Shown: in pieces, positions 1 through 12,152 of the stretch | How the letters are laid out: each line of letters starts with the position of its first letter | How positions within the stretch are numbered: the stretch's first letter is position 1 | Source: Ciona savignyi | Taxonomy: Eukaryota > Chordata > Ascidiacea > Phlebobranchia > Cionidae | DNA length: 64,000 bases | Reading direction: 5' to 3' | Assembly (NCBI GenBank): GCA_000149265.1 | Contig: CH003396.1 | Coordinates: 552,921 to 616,920, forward strand | Program-made: the position numbers and the translations under genes | The notes under the pieces: model-generated | What the model was told of the DNA's origin: nothing | Seen by the model: the letters and a program-made list of their open reading frames with translations, nothing else | The model's database searches: none

Positions 1-87
1 ATTAATGATTCTACATCTACAGTTGTATATTAATGATTCTACATCTACAGTTGTATATTAATGATTCTACATCTACAGATGTATATT
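1..87. repeat. Minisatellite, 28-bp unit, about 3 copies
   Basis: The unit beginning taatgattctacatctac recurs at positions 3, 31 and 59, a period of 28 bases. The third copy diverges after acatctacag. The array runs off the left edge, so its full length is unknown. Confidence 0.9.
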
Positions 88-505
88 TTAATACAGTTGT
101 ATAAAGGTGGATTAATCTGATACAGTTGTTTACCAATCTTGTCATTTGTGTAACCATTAACGGGCATGCTGTATAATGTAAGCGGATCACCAATCGGGTA
201 TCTGACACAGTTGTATGTCAGACCACAAGGGTCTAAGACACTAAGCCATATATGTATATTAACACCACAAGGACAGTAAGGTTTGATTCAACCCAACAGA
301 AACAAGATTCTTTTTGCAGTTTGCGAAGGTGTCACTTAAAAATTTGACCAAAACATTCAAAAATTTAATTTTTTCTTGTATTTAAAAGATCTATCATACA
401 GCTTTCTAATGAGACAAAACTTACGCCGTTTGGCCCAAGAAGTCTTAGAGATTTTTTATTTTGAAAAGGCTTATTCGAGATCTAAGCATTGCGAACCACC
501 TAAAT

Positions 506-1305
506 CAGTGGTTCTTAAACTTTTTCAGTCGCGCCCCCCTTGAGATTTGGGATTCATGCTCACGCCTCACCTACTCAAAAATCAAATTAACGAAATTTAT
601 TTGCCATTACCCTGCTTAGTGTAAAGGATGCAAGGGTTCGCGAACCGTTTTTTAAAGTTCGCGAATTACAAAATTTAACAAAATCGCGAAAATATAAATT
701 ACCGTTACTGATTTCGCGCACTTTTAATAATAAATCATCAACACAATATAATATAACATATTTTGCCTTCAACATACCATTTAACAATCACATTACTATT
801 GCATTTATTTACCATGCCTTTACTTTGCATTATTGACGCATAATAAGCATTTCTATTACAACGCAACAATAGCCATTATGCGTTAATATACCCCGATTTC
901 TTTATTTATGATTGGCGGAGATGCGACACACCCCTTTATAGTAAGGTTATATGGTGTTTTACTCGTTTCAAAGGCTTCGTTTCGTCGATATTCGTCCTAT
1001 CCTACACGCATTAACTCACGACACGTTTATAGTAGTTTATCATTACTACTTAATAACGGTACTGTTTGCTTAATGAATAATCTTTCTGAATTTAAAGTTT
1101 AGTTTGAGAGGTTCTCAAACCGCATTCTAAGGCAATTTAACATAGCTAAAGCGCGAAAACGATTTTCTCGTATCCCACGCATTTCGCGAATCGTTTCAAA
1201 ATCGTTAATTCGAACCTTGCAATATGTCACTGTCATGCTCGCGCCCCCCTTGAGAAGCTTCCACGCCCCCCAAGGGGGGCGCGCCCCCCAGTTTAAGAAC
1301 CCCTG
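506..1305. mobile_element. Non-autonomous hAT transposon (800 bp)
   Basis: The element starts cagtggttcttaaact and ends with the inverted agtttaagaacccctg, followed on the inner side by C/G-rich runs in both termini. It is flanked by a perfect 8-bp direct repeat, acctaaat, at 498-505 and 1306-1313. The TIR form and 8-bp target duplication are diagnostic of the hAT superfamily. No transposase ORF is present, so it must have been mobilised in trans. The exact duplication argues for a fairly recent insertion. Confidence 0.92.
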
Positions 1306-1499
1306 ACCTAAATCATAACGATCATGAAATCCATTTTCATGTTACCCATATCACTTTATTAAATAAAGTTCACATTTTGGAAACCTGGTTTGGAAAACCA
1401 CTGGACTTGCACTTAAACAAATGGAAATGGTGTATGAAAATAATTTTTAATTAAAATATAAAAACTTTAATCTATACCAATGAAATAGCAATGCGTGAT

Positions 1500-1996
1500 C
1501 AGGGCCGGTTTTAGGCCGATTTGACCGATTACATCAAATTGGGCCCCGCACCTTTAAGGGGCCCCGCGCTAGCGGGGGTCTTTCTGTATTACGAGGTTTA
1601 AAATACTACTAAAACGTAAAATAAAAAGTGAAATAATATTCTTTCTCATAATATCAATTTGTTATGCATCGTAACTAAGTCAAATTTATATTTCTGTGTC
1701 TGCCTGTTACGTCATAATAAATATGGTTGCAAGGCAAGAAAAGTCTCTTTCTGAAAAACTAAAGGTTAATTGCCTAATTTTCATTTTTTGCTATAAAAAG
1801 TAAAAAATATATCGTAAATAAGCATCTACATTACCTTTTATTTGTTTTATAGCAAGTATTAAATGTCTATTTTTGTAGTTTGTATGTACTGGTATGTATT
1901 TTATGATATATAAACACCCATAAATTTTGCTATGAAAAGTAGGGGCCCCGCCATCACATTTCTAATTGGGCCCCGCGGTTCCTAGCACCGGGCCTG
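1500..1996. mobile_element. Non-autonomous hAT transposon (497 bp, GGGCCCCGC-rich ends)
   Basis: The 5' end reads cagggccggttttagg and the 3' end ctagcaccgggcctg, an imperfect terminal inverted repeat. The sub-terminal word gggccccgc occurs near both ends. A perfect 8-bp duplication, tgcgtgat, lies at 1492-1499 and 1997-2004. There is no coding capacity. It differs in terminus from the element at 506, so at least two hAT families are present. Confidence 0.9.
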
Positions 1997-2310
1997 TGCG
2001 TGATGAATGCAAAATATCCACGACTTTGACTTTTTCACAGACAAAACTTCTTTTAAACCTGGTTCTTTTCACATAACTATATTTAGCAATATCAGACTAC
2101 TAACAGATACTTTAGAACCAAAGAATCAACAATCGAACGGGGTTTCACTATGAATCAAAATAAATTTAACAAAAGACTTTGTGAAATAATTTTGTTTATA
2201 TAGAAAAAACAAAGCTATAGAAAAATAGAAAAAAAGATAGAAAACAAAAACCCGAAAAAAAAAACTATAAAAACATATAGAAAAAACAAGAAACTCGGTC
2301 TCACTTTTAC

Positions 2311-4460
2311 CTTTTTCTTTTTGATCTCGATAGCTCTCTCTTCACTCCATGTCTCCCCCTGTTTGTATGCGAGCATCTCATCCTCTGTGAGCGGATGTTC
2401 CTTCTTTATCAGCATCACGTACCTGGGGGGTGAAAAGGGGGTTTTTGGGTATTTTCTTGGGGTTGGTGAAGTGTATTTCCAAGTTGTGACTGTTTTGGGA
2501 TTTTTTAACTTAGACCTTTTTTTATATTTTGTACTTTTGGCCCTTTTTCTTTCTGGGAGTATTTGGTTACTTTTAAACTTTTTGAGTGGTTTTAGTTATT
2601 TTTTTGTAGTTTTAGTCGTTTTTTAGTCATTTTGGCAATGTTTAAAAATATTGGTAGTTTTTGTCATTTTTTTAGTCATTAGCCACTGGTTATAAATTAT
2701 ACTAGCATTTTATGGTATAATGCACAGTTGCATCATGTTATGTTACATATGATGTTATAACAAGGACCATCAACTCAACTCTACATAATATTGGCTTAGA
2801 TGCAATGTCAGAATCATTCACACATCACCTGTCATTTTCCTCCCTTCCGAATGCTTGTGTTGACAAGCCAGCTATATCGGCCATCTCATGTCTGTCAACA
2901 TATAGGAACTGGTTAAGTAGGCAGGAACGCAGGAATGAATATGGATACTCCGATACACAACCAATTTCTATTCGAATATACTGAATTGAATAAAATCTTT
3001 ACGAATTTTTAAAACAGGCGATTGTTAATATGCTAATTGCCTGCAATATTTAGTACTTGTAGGAACGGTACATGCCCACAACATGTATATTTTTTTTTAA
3101 ATGCATATTTTTTATATTTTATGTTTTTCCCAGTGAATGGGAAAATGCAAAGGGCGTTATTACATGGGCAATTGTCAGATCACATCACGCCAACCATGTA
3201 TTTCAGTGTGTTGTGTATGATTGAGACAATTCATCAAATTAGTAGAACCCATTAATCCGCTGGGTTCATGCAATTTCCAACAACCAACAAGCTAGCAACC
3301 AGTTTCGAATCTGCAACCCTTCAGCTGAAAGGCTAACCCACCAAGCTAATCAGTCAGACGATAATTGCCTTGCCCAAAGTGCACAACCGACTAGCTAACG
3401 ACTAGTTTGGAACCTGCAACCTTTCAGTTGAAAGGCGTCGCACTAAACTGCCAGACTAACTGGTCGGACAAATAAAATCGCCTACAAATATAAGCTTCTA
3501 CCAACTTTCAGACTTTCAACAAAGCAAAGAGACAAAATAACAAAATAAGATTGGAATTACACGATGCTTCTCTGCAGTTTGTTCATCGGTTTCATCTTGC
3601 ATCGAGTTTCTTCGTTGCTGTTCACAAAGTCTGTGATGCGTTTCTCGACGTATTTCCGAAACTTTTCCTTCCTATCTTTCTCCTCTTTGTCCAGCTTCTG
3701 CAGTTTAACCTGATGTTCTGGTGAAAAGGATTTACATATTTGAATAAAAGTAAAATCGCCTTCTAATATAGCTCCGCAATTATTGAGATTATACTCAATT
3801 TTTCATCCACACTCTGACATTTTTGATTCATATTCATTTAAATTCTGGTAAAACCATGTGCTAATATAACTCTATTCACTATTTTTGGGTTTATAATTGA
3901 AGTCCACATTCTGGCAAAAACTTTTAATTTTTTTATTTGGGACATATTCAAGACAAATCTCAAATATTATTAAATCATAGAGTCGTTTTTGCACTATATA
4001 TGAGTTTCTACTAAATTTTAAATCCAGATTTTAAAATAAACTTTTGATTATTTTATTTTTTTAAGATATACTTAGAAACAATCCTTAGAAACATTGTTTT
4101 ATTTTATTTTTTATTATAAATCAAAATATTATATATATATATATATATATATTGTGTTCTATAACAATTTAGTCTTAAATTTTTAATAATTCAAGAAGTT
4201 TTTGTCATATGTTTCTTTAATATTGTAAAGTATCCGGCCCTTTAAATACTGTATTTTCTGAAACCAAAACATAAAAAAAGCTAAAAAACACACAAATTTG
4301 TACCGAATAGAAAAAACGCCACAATGCAAAATACTAAACTTAAACGAAAAAACATTTTCTGGATCGGAAAATTCTCACCTTTTGCCTTTTTCTTTTCATC
4401 TACAGATGCGGTTGGTGGTTTTTCCATCGAACCAAGTATCGAACCGAGAAGGTCGGCCAT
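2311..4460 (-). CDS. SPAG7: SPAG7 (sperm-associated antigen 7), 5' four coding exons; 3' end outside window
   Basis: Exons on the minus strand are 4460-4379, 3717-3561, 2891-2829 and 2422-2311; phases 1, 2, 2, 0 join without a break into 138 codons. The start is clear: MADLLGSILGSMEKPP is nearly the vertebrate SPAG7 N-terminus. Exon 2 gives a Lys/Glu-rich helical segment and MNKLQRSI. Exon 3 completes the R3H-type R-S-I-V-H motif and encodes EMADIAGLSTQAFG. Exon 4 encodes YVMLIKKEHPLTEDE. The R3H domain is predicted to bind single-stranded nucleic acid; the cellular role of SPAG7 is poorly known. Human SPAG7 is 227 residues, so about 90 C-terminal residues are missing and presumably lie left of the window; I found no further exon in 1-2300. 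The intron 4 donor is gtaaaa. Confidence 0.9.
3120..3470 (-). repeat. tRNA-derived SINE (family A) in SPAG7 intron, head duplicated
   Basis: Reverse-oriented copy lying between SPAG7 exons 2 and 3. The tRNA-like head (Cys/Phe-free B-box region and gctagcgacc motif) is present twice, at about 3285-3355 and 3356-3470, suggesting a heterodimer or tandem insertion. Confidence 0.75.
4130..4153. repeat. (AT)n microsatellite
   Basis: About 12 uninterrupted AT dinucleotides inside SPAG7 intron 1. Confidence 0.9.
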
Positions 4461-5027
4461 TTTGGAATTCTACCTACTTTATTCACTCCCTGGATAAACT
4501 TCGCGTTATAAGTTATTACAGTGGGTCGTGCGGCAAAATTGTTAACAATACCAATACATAAACTAACTTACATCTAAAAAACGTTCTTAGCAACGAAAAA
4601 ATCATGAGTTCGAAACTAAGTAAAAATTTAAAACAGTGGACAATTTCGCCTAAATAAGGGTTGAAAAAACAAGTAAAACGTGCATCAATATTAGTAGGTG
4701 AAAAACGAATCAATCAAAAGTATATAGAGTACAATCTAAATATAACCAAATTCACAGCACAAAAATGGACTATTTTAAACAAAAAATACATTTTGTTTAA
4801 AACGTACCATTGTAAAAGTATATTAAATTAAAAATAATGTTATACGCTGATCGTTATTTCAAATATAAAAATGTTGCATCGTAAATTTATATGCTATATT
4901 GCATAAGTTAAATTGACACAAAAATGCATGGATTTATAATGGTTCCATAGATATTCAACCCACATAAGTGCAAACCACACAGTTATTAACCCACAGGAAT
5001 ACGAACTCTACAATCATAGGATAATCA

Positions 5028-5300
5028 TGCTTGGCCCCGTTAATGGAAAAATGCAAGGGGGGTTAACACAATGGTAATCGTCAGATCACCTCGCGCTCAC
5101 TGTCAGGTTAATGGAGCTATTGCAGTGTGTTGTGTATGATTAATACTTTTCTTCAATTTGTTAGAGCCCACCTCTGGGTTCAGGCATCGTCTGCTAAGTG
5201 CCTTGTCCAAGGACACAACCGACTAGATGCCAGGAAGTTTCAAACCTGCAACCCTTTGGCTGAAAGGAGACGCACCAATCCACCAAACATAAGTCCGAAA
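5028..5300 (-). repeat. SINE family A, reverse copy
   Basis: Nearly full-length copy in the OMA1-SPAG7 spacer. It contains the core words cgtcagatcacctcgcg and ccaaggacacaaccgac. Confidence 0.8.
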
Positions 5301-5725
5301 AAATACATATGTTCATCAAAGATATAAACACACGAATGGCAGTTATAACGCAGGTATTTTTTATTTAAAAATTTAATAAAATATCCATAACTTGATAAAC
5401 AGAAATAAGCCACTTTTTACCTCAGAATAAATACCATGTATAATGTGCATATTAGTAAGGTTAAATCTTATTGATATCAAATATTAAAGCTAACATGCAT
5501 TGCAGTCAATAAAGATAACACATTAAATTTGACGGTGGGTAGAAAAACACTAAAAAAAAAGAAGGAAAACTGCTTAAAAAAACCACCTAACCAATCTTAA
5601 TGCTAATTTCGGGCCCCAAAATGAGATTAACACTTTAGGTTTATTCCTTTTAATGTACTCTTTCCCTATTTTATTTCTTTTACTTAAATCCCTTTTTGAC
5701 CATGGATACTATCAGATTTTTAAAT

Positions 5726-5846
5726 CCAACACAACACACTGCAATAGCTCCGGTAACCTGACGATGGGCGCGAGGTGATCTGACGATTGGCCGTGTGTTA
5801 ACCTCTTTGGTTTTTCCATTCACGGAGATAAACATAAATATGCAAA
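5726..5846 (+). repeat. SINE family A, 3' half only
   Basis: Begins at the acaacacactgcaatagc core and runs to the cacggagataaac tail. It ends 14 bases short of the OMA1 stop codon, so it forms the start of the OMA1 3' UTR or lies at its cleavage region. Confidence 0.8.
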
Positions 5847-5859
5847 CACAGTGTGTTGG

Positions 5860-8800
5860 CTATTCTTCATCTGCAAAACTATATCTATCACGATACTTCC
5901 GCGTACTTTGCCTCGATATCTCCACGTTTGTCGTTTGCGCTGTAGTTTCGCTTAACAATGATCCGTGCAAATTGCCTGACGATCTGTCCAGAAAAACACC
6001 GACTAATCCATACCACAACGAGTCGAAAATCGACTTTCGCGAGTCTTTGGCAGTAGAGGAGATCTTCTGCTTTTCTTGCTTTGATAAAAGCTCTTTGTAT
6101 TCCTCCTCTAAAAGCGCCAGTTTGTGTTGAAGCTGAAGAAGCTGTTGTTCCATTTTCTTGTGGGAGGCGGACTTTGCTTGCTCGTCTTTCAATGATTTGC
6201 TGATCTGCTGAATTTCTTCTTTAACTTTTAATTGTTCTCTGGGTGATTAGTAGGGGTTAACGAAGTATCATTGCGAAAATGAAAATTGCATATTAGATAA
6301 GCATCTCAATAGTTATAATCTGTGCAAGTCAGCTATATCATAATTGCGATTTCTTTTTTTTTTAGATCAATCTTACTGGGTCAGTCCTACTAATATAATG
6401 CCATTTCATAGCCAGTAAACCCCTGAAGTTTCCCAAAATTTAAGTGCCTTTGTTCCAGTGCTTGCTTAGTTGATAGAATTTTATGTTGTGATTGAAAATA
6501 GATCGTGATTTTCACCTTGAATGTTCCCTTTCTGAACCTTAACAGCAACAACCAAAACTTGTTTTTACCAAATAACAACTTTTCTATATCTTATTCCTAT
6601 ACTTTCCATTCATAAATTGTTAACACCGCAAAAACTGGTTCTTTGAAAAAAAACGCCACTAGTCCACTTACCCGATATTCACAGTAAACTTCCTGAGTTC
6701 GTGAGCCTTTATGATTGGGTTGTAGCACTTGTCCAAACTGGGACAGTTGCATTCGAATCTCGTGGACAACGCTTCGGGCAACCGATCTTCTAAAGTTGCC
6801 GCTCTTCGCTTGTGACTGGGGTGAGTCGACGCAAATTCCAAGTTGATTTCGGAGTTTCCTTCCAACGCATCTGTGGCCTCCTAAAACATTTAAATTTCCT
6901 TTTAAGTCAGGTTTTAATCTGAATTAATGAGGACATCCAAAGCATTAAAAAGGTTCTTTTATTTAGGAACATGTAAAGAGTTATTGTCCGAAGTAGACTT
7001 TAAATTTACAATTTTTAACAGATCTAAAATATATAGCAATGAAAAATAACTTTTCATATGTTTTATAAAATAATTGTAATTTTTTATTATGATCATCATC
7101 AATGTTAAGCAGGCGCGCCGAACAAACGAAAAGCCAGGGCATGCGAGGGTTGAGAGAAAATCAATTTCGCGCCCGGCGCGCCAAAAAAATTTTTTAACAT
7201 TAAATTGCCCTAGAATGCATCTCTTTGACATTTCAAACTCGGCTCTTAACGGTAAAAAATTTCGAGCTGGTACCGATTCGGCATGATTAGTAAACATTTT
7301 TTATTAAATAATTTGGAGCCCTCGCGTTCGTCGCGCCGAATGCAATAAAATCTCCAGCTAAAAACAAAATAGATTAAGTAAATAAATTGTATAAACTTCT
7401 CTTGTTTTGCAATGTTGACTTTAGACTTCAACTGACATTTACGGTAATGTATCTTTCCTTGCCACAAAAAGCGATGCGATAAAAAAGCAAGTTGTTTTCC
7501 GAGCTCTCGCTTTAAAAAATGTTCGGACGTCTTCGCACGATAGTTCGGACGTCTTCGCACGATAGATGCGCTTACGGTAAGGAGAAACGCACTACGCGTA
7601 TTAGGTGCTCTAGTGTTAAGAGTTCCTTTAGACGCCTATATAGAATATAAGATATTATAGTTGCCAGTGGTTGTTGTACGCCTCTTTATTAAGCTTGTAT
7701 AAATGTTTATAGCCCATCCAATCCTATAAAAATTCCTTAGATTCCGGTTAGTTATAATCGTCCGTTTTGAAAAATAAAGTTAAAAAATAATTTAATCGTC
7801 CCGACGTAAACCATTCGACTTTCCTTACTTGCGTGGAATAATTGGTGAAACAAATGTTATGTGTATGATGTGTATGTGCGCGTCTGGGAAATCAAATGAT
7901 CTAGGCAATTAAGGACGTATCTAAAAAGTAGTTTGAAATCAATTTAGTTAGGGCAGGCATAGATTCAACAGGGCATTACGTAGCGGGATCTAATTAATCC
8001 ATCTGTAAAACTAAATCATGCAAGCAACAATAAATCACATTGTTAATCGTGAAAATTTTAATTGTGTAAAATGCGTAAAATAAGTTTTAACTCAATTTTC
8101 GATTTATATTTTTAATTGATAACAGACTGTTTATACTAAAGAAACATTAGTTTACTCTCTCTTATCATTAGCGTGCGCTTTGAGCGTTCGCACGAGTCAT
8201 CAAAAAGATACATGCGTCTACTCATTTCGGCCAGGTGCAAGTTGGACCAAAGCCAAACAATCCTCCTACTTACATGCTACGCCGACGATTGCTTAATAAA
8301 TTAGGTTAAAAAAACGGATTAGCTTTCCTAAATGTCATTAATACACTCGCTACCGAATATAAAACTTATGCTTGGAAGTTGGAATATATCTTTAAATACC
8401 TTATAAAAGTGCCTGGTTGTTTCTTAAGTTGTTGTTTCATTGACGCCCCTGTATAATCACAGCAAAGGTGCGACCAAATATATACGCAAAATATATATTA
8501 TACGTTTTACCACAAACCGTATAAAAAATTTAATTTTTATATGTTTTAAGCTTTAGCTCAAGCTTAATCTGTGCAGTTAAGTAGTGTAAATAACAGTTTA
8601 ATCGATTTATAGCTGTAAAGTAAAACTATATTTCTCTCATAGTTTGCATTTTCGCGTCAGAAAATAAGCGTTTTTTGGACGCAATTTAGATCTCGATCGG
8701 ATCGGCAAGGATTTTAATGATCGTGAAAAATCCTGATCAGCACAGCACTGGGAATTACCGTGCATGTACTTTGGTAGACACAAAAAACGCGTTGTTCTCC

Positions 8801-11800
8801 CATTGCGACGCTTGTATGTCTTGCGTAGTTGAATTGTAGTGCAGATAGGCAATTAATGTAGACGATCTGATGATCGAAACGCGTAAAAATCAGGTGATGC
8901 TGCATACCCTGGCAAAATGCCAGGGTCGGCTGGCATACTCTGCATACCCGCGTTCGGCGCCAGTGATGTTAAGTATTTAATAGGGTTTTTCCACTTTTTG
9001 TAATGTTAAATTAAAATAAATTATATCAAACTCATTTTGTGGTAATTTCAGCACTTAATTGCGTATTAAGAGAATCGGAAAATAAATCCGGATCATTCCC
9101 TTTCAAATGACTTTAAATCTTGATACTGCAATGGACATTCCTCTTTATAAGTATGGGACAGAAAGGTGTTTAAATCCAAGAAATTGCAAGGGAATTAATA
9201 TACTAGACATTTTCATATTTTTAAAATTTTAAATGATTATTTTTTCATCCAAATTACAAAAACATTAAATAAAACACATAGGCCTAATATTCATTGCCGT
9301 TAAACTTAACTCTTTCCCTCCCAACTCGCCATATATGGCGAGTTGGTGGGAAAACATGGTATCCCGTCTGTCCATAAATGGATACAAATCTAAAAAACGA
9401 TTTCTCCGCAATGCGTAATGGTAGAGACCTCAGCTATGGCTCATTCGATCAAGGAAACCCTATATTTTATTCTCTGTGATTATCGTATAGAAATATTAAA
9501 AATGCGAGGAGTGATAGCCTTTCTTTTTCAAGGCTTCGCCTCTTATTTCTATCGATTTTACACGAATTTACACGTGACTAACTCAGCCAATAGGAGTCGT
9601 GTTAACTTGCAGAGAAGCTCTTTTTGTCAAGCAAGCCTTTCTTTACATTCTCTGTGAATTTCGTGCCGTTGAGATAAAAAGGAGAGCGTTGGTGACGTTT
9701 TCGCAGCAGGCGGTTATGCTTCGTGTTCACCAAAGCATGAATCCAGCTGGGCCTGCTGAGCGCACGATAAAGAAAAAGGCGGCGAGACTAGCTAGTTCGG
9801 TGTGCCCTGCTTTGAAGAATATTGGATATAGTATTTGCGTTTGTTTGGTTTTGTATGCCCTTTTTACACTTCCTTCACTGTTCTTTTTTATACTTTTTAC
9901 TATTTTAGTTCTTCAAAACTAAAAACTTCAGTGCGTTTTGGTTCAAGTTTTCATAATATAGTCAGAAAAAAGGGAAATTTCAATTACAAATAGTAAAAAA
10001 ACTACTGAAGATAGAAATACAGTTCGAATTTTCCTGAGTACAAAAACTATTAGACCATCTACATTCCAATTTTCATCTCATTTGGGCATTCCAATAATAA
10101 GTGAGTATTTCGTTTGTCAGTGCACCTCAAATTTTTCAAAGTCGAGCAGAATTTTCTTTGCATAAAAAGTGGTGTTCACTAAAGTTTACATAATATATTC
10201 TTTATTAGAGGTAGATTTTAGATGTGCAGCTTGTTTAAAAGAGGGATAAATTATCTTTCCAACCATACTAAATATTAAATCATAGCATAAACTTTAGAAA
10301 AACTGTGCTAATTTGAAAATGACTAAAAATTGTAAAAAACACTGCGGGACAGCATGTTTGAATTAATGCATTTGGCCGGGAGTGAAAGAGTTAAGAATTA
10401 GCAATAAAGTGCAACAAATTATGTAAGAATTAATAGTATTGTCTGACAGATTAGTCCAGTGGTTTAGTGCGCCGTCTTTCAGCCAAAGGGTTGCAGCTTT
10501 GAAACTGGTCGCTAGCTAGTCGGTTGTGTTCTTGGGCAAGGCACCTTACGGATATTGCCTGAACCCAGCGGATTAATAGGTTCTACCAAATTCAAGCAAC
10601 ATGTGAATAATGCACAACACACTGCAATAGCTATGATAACCCGACAGTGGGCGCGAGGTGATCTGCTGATTGCCCAGGTGTTAACCCGCTTGGTTTTCCC
10701 ATTCACGGGGATAAAGATGAATATCCTATTCTACCCGAGTATACAAACAAATCAGTGTGAAACAGGCTAAATTTAAAACTGAACTCACAATCAGCGCCAT
10801 CTTGTCCCAAAGAAGAACACTCCATCTTGGGTCGAAGCAAGCTTTTGAAGCGAGCATCAATCCAACCTCATCCGCCTCTGTCTCCAGTTGTCTGCTGTAC
10901 GGCAGCGTGAAGCCAACCTCGAAGAGAATCGGGTAGATGAAGTGTTGTATGGAGTACACGATAAACGCCGAGAAGTCGTCGAAGAGGAACCAAGTGAATG
11001 CGAGAAGCGGGATGATCAAGAGCTCGCCGAACACGGCGAAACTTTGCTGTTCCTGTGGAACAACAACATGACAGGGATCAATATTTATTTGAGTATTTTT
11101 ATTGTACCAGTTCTAGTTGCTATAATGTGAAATAGATATTGTTACCCATGCTGTTTAAAAAATATACTTATTTTAATTAAAAAGGTTTATGATTTCAAAA
11201 TAGGATACAGATTGCGCACCTGGCAGTCTTAACTTTACGTGTATAATGTTTGTTTTCCTTGAATCACTAATGGCAACAAAACTGATTTTATGTGAAATTT
11301 GTTTATATATCGGCTGCATAAAGACACATTCTGTATATAAAAGAACATATTCAGTAATGTATCAGCTGCACAAAGAAACACGTTACATACCTGTACATGC
11401 CCCAGTATAGCGTGCGACATCTCGTGGCCAATAACGATCGCTAACTCTTCCCAATCGCTCATCACGTTTATCATCCCAGTGAACAGGAATATTTCCCCGT
11501 TCGGTAAAACGAAAGCGTTTTGTATTTCCGAGTCATCGATGACTGTTAGTTTCCACTCCATATCTTTGACGATGTCTATATCAGCGTTGTGGGTGGTGAG
11601 GGATTTGACAATGCTGTTGCATTTCTGGTATAGAGGGTCTTTGGGTTGGAGTATTTTTGATCCGTACTCTTCCATTAGCGCTTTTCGGTCCATATCCGCG
11701 AGAACTAAAATCTGCTCTTTTGTGAAGGTGATCCACCTTTTTCGGCCGGTTATTGGGCAAGTGTCGTAGTGCACTACTGAGTAGTAGCCGATGTACATAA

Positions 11801-12152
11801 GCATTACTCCAGCCACACTAAATGCGATCCTGTGTTTTGACAATTGTTTCTGGATTGATTCTGGCAGTTTTGAGTGGAGCATTCGGGAATACCGACCGAA
11901 TATCATTGAAACCCCTTTGAGCACCTTTATTCCCTTTATTTTAAACAGAAACATTAAAATTGGGTTGACAGGTCGCCTTTCTGATGTTGAAAATCTTCTC
12001 AGTGCTAGTTCTATGTATTTAGTACGATGCGGTTGTAAAAGTTGGGGCATTTTCAGCATAGTTTTTGTGGAAATTCGGGCAAGTCGGCTTTGATTCTTGA
12101 ATAAACCCGTTTTACAAAACGTCCGCACAACAACGTTACGAAACATCATCAT
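5860..12152 (-). CDS. OMA1: OMA1 mitochondrial inner-membrane zinc metalloprotease, four exons
   Basis: Exons 12152-11391, 11052-10789, 6880-6672 and 6238-5860 join in phase (0, 0, 2) to 537 residues; human OMA1 is 524. OMA1 is the stress-activated M48-type peptidase that cleaves OPA1 and DELE1. The N-terminus is Arg/Lys-rich and lacks acids (presequence). A membrane span (SVAGVMLMYIGYYSVV) lies near residue 120. The catalytic HEMSH is at 243-247 and ETEAD, supplying the third zinc ligand, at about 311-315. FASTHPSH and CNCP in exon 3 are family hallmarks. I start at the ATG at 12152; a TTG three codons upstream is not a likely start. The exon 3 donor overlaps a stop (GGG TAA), so intron retention would end the protein at residue 411. 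Exon 4 gives a long Lys/Glu/Gln-rich coiled-coil tail and a short hydrophobic stretch (SIFDSLWYGLVGVFL) that I cannot align to the human tail. The gene is divergent to the PDI gene. Confidence 0.93.
7519..7562. repeat. 22-bp tandem duplication
   Basis: The unit gttcggacgtcttcgcac plus gata occurs twice back to back without mismatch. It is GC-rich against an AT-rich background. Confidence 0.9.
8906..8926. repeat. Perfect short hairpin
   Basis: accctggc and gccagggt pair perfectly around an aaaat loop. No function is evident; it may be a transposon terminus remnant. Confidence 0.6.
9310..10390. mobile_element. piggyBac-like element with TTAA target duplication
   Basis: The element begins ctctttccctcccaac directly after ttaa (9306-9309) and ends ggccgggagtgaaagag directly before ttaa (10391-10394). 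The termini are an imperfect inverted repeat of about 15 bp and TTAA duplication is the piggyBac signature. A 26-bp perfect palindrome centred on catatatg sits at 9321-9346, just inside the left end. The longest internal ORFs (79 and 107 codons) show no transposase features that I recognise, so it is probably non-autonomous. Confidence 0.75.
10444..10740 (+). repeat. SINE family A, full-length forward copy
   Basis: Runs from the tRNA-like head (tagtccagtggtttagtgcg) to a tail of tatcctatt type. It lies in OMA1 intron 2, about 50 bases from the exon 2 donor. Confidence 0.88.

Larger units (their letters stand above)
4461..5859. other. Intergenic region between SPAG7 5' end and OMA1 3' end
   Basis: AT-rich DNA without a supportable exon. 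It holds the SPAG7 promoter side, one reverse SINE copy (5028-5300) and a forward SINE 3' half (5726-5846) that abuts the OMA1 stop codon. Both genes are on the minus strand, so this is a head-to-tail spacer. Confidence 0.7.
6881..10788. other. OMA1 intron 2 (3.9 kb), transposon-bearing
   Basis: No exon is supportable on either strand. It carries a 22-bp tandem duplication (7519-7562), a short perfect hairpin (8906-8926), a piggyBac-like element (9310-10390) and a full SINE (10444-10740). The rest of 6930-9300 is unassigned AT-rich sequence with two GGCGCGCC-type words near 7115 and 7175. Confidence 0.7.

Noticed and set aside
5795..6130. Plus-strand ORF of 111 codons
   Set aside because: Antisense shadow of the last OMA1 exon, which has correct splice phase and coiled-coil coding.
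9418..9922. ORFs of 79 and 107 codons in the piggyBac-like element
   Set aside because: No DDE-type or cysteine-rich transposase features and no splice context.
10888..11130. Plus-strand ORF of 80 codons
   Set aside because: Antisense to OMA1 exon 2 containing the zinc-ligand segment.
11479..12093. Plus-strand ORFs of 96 and 100 codons
   Set aside because: Antisense to OMA1 exon 1.
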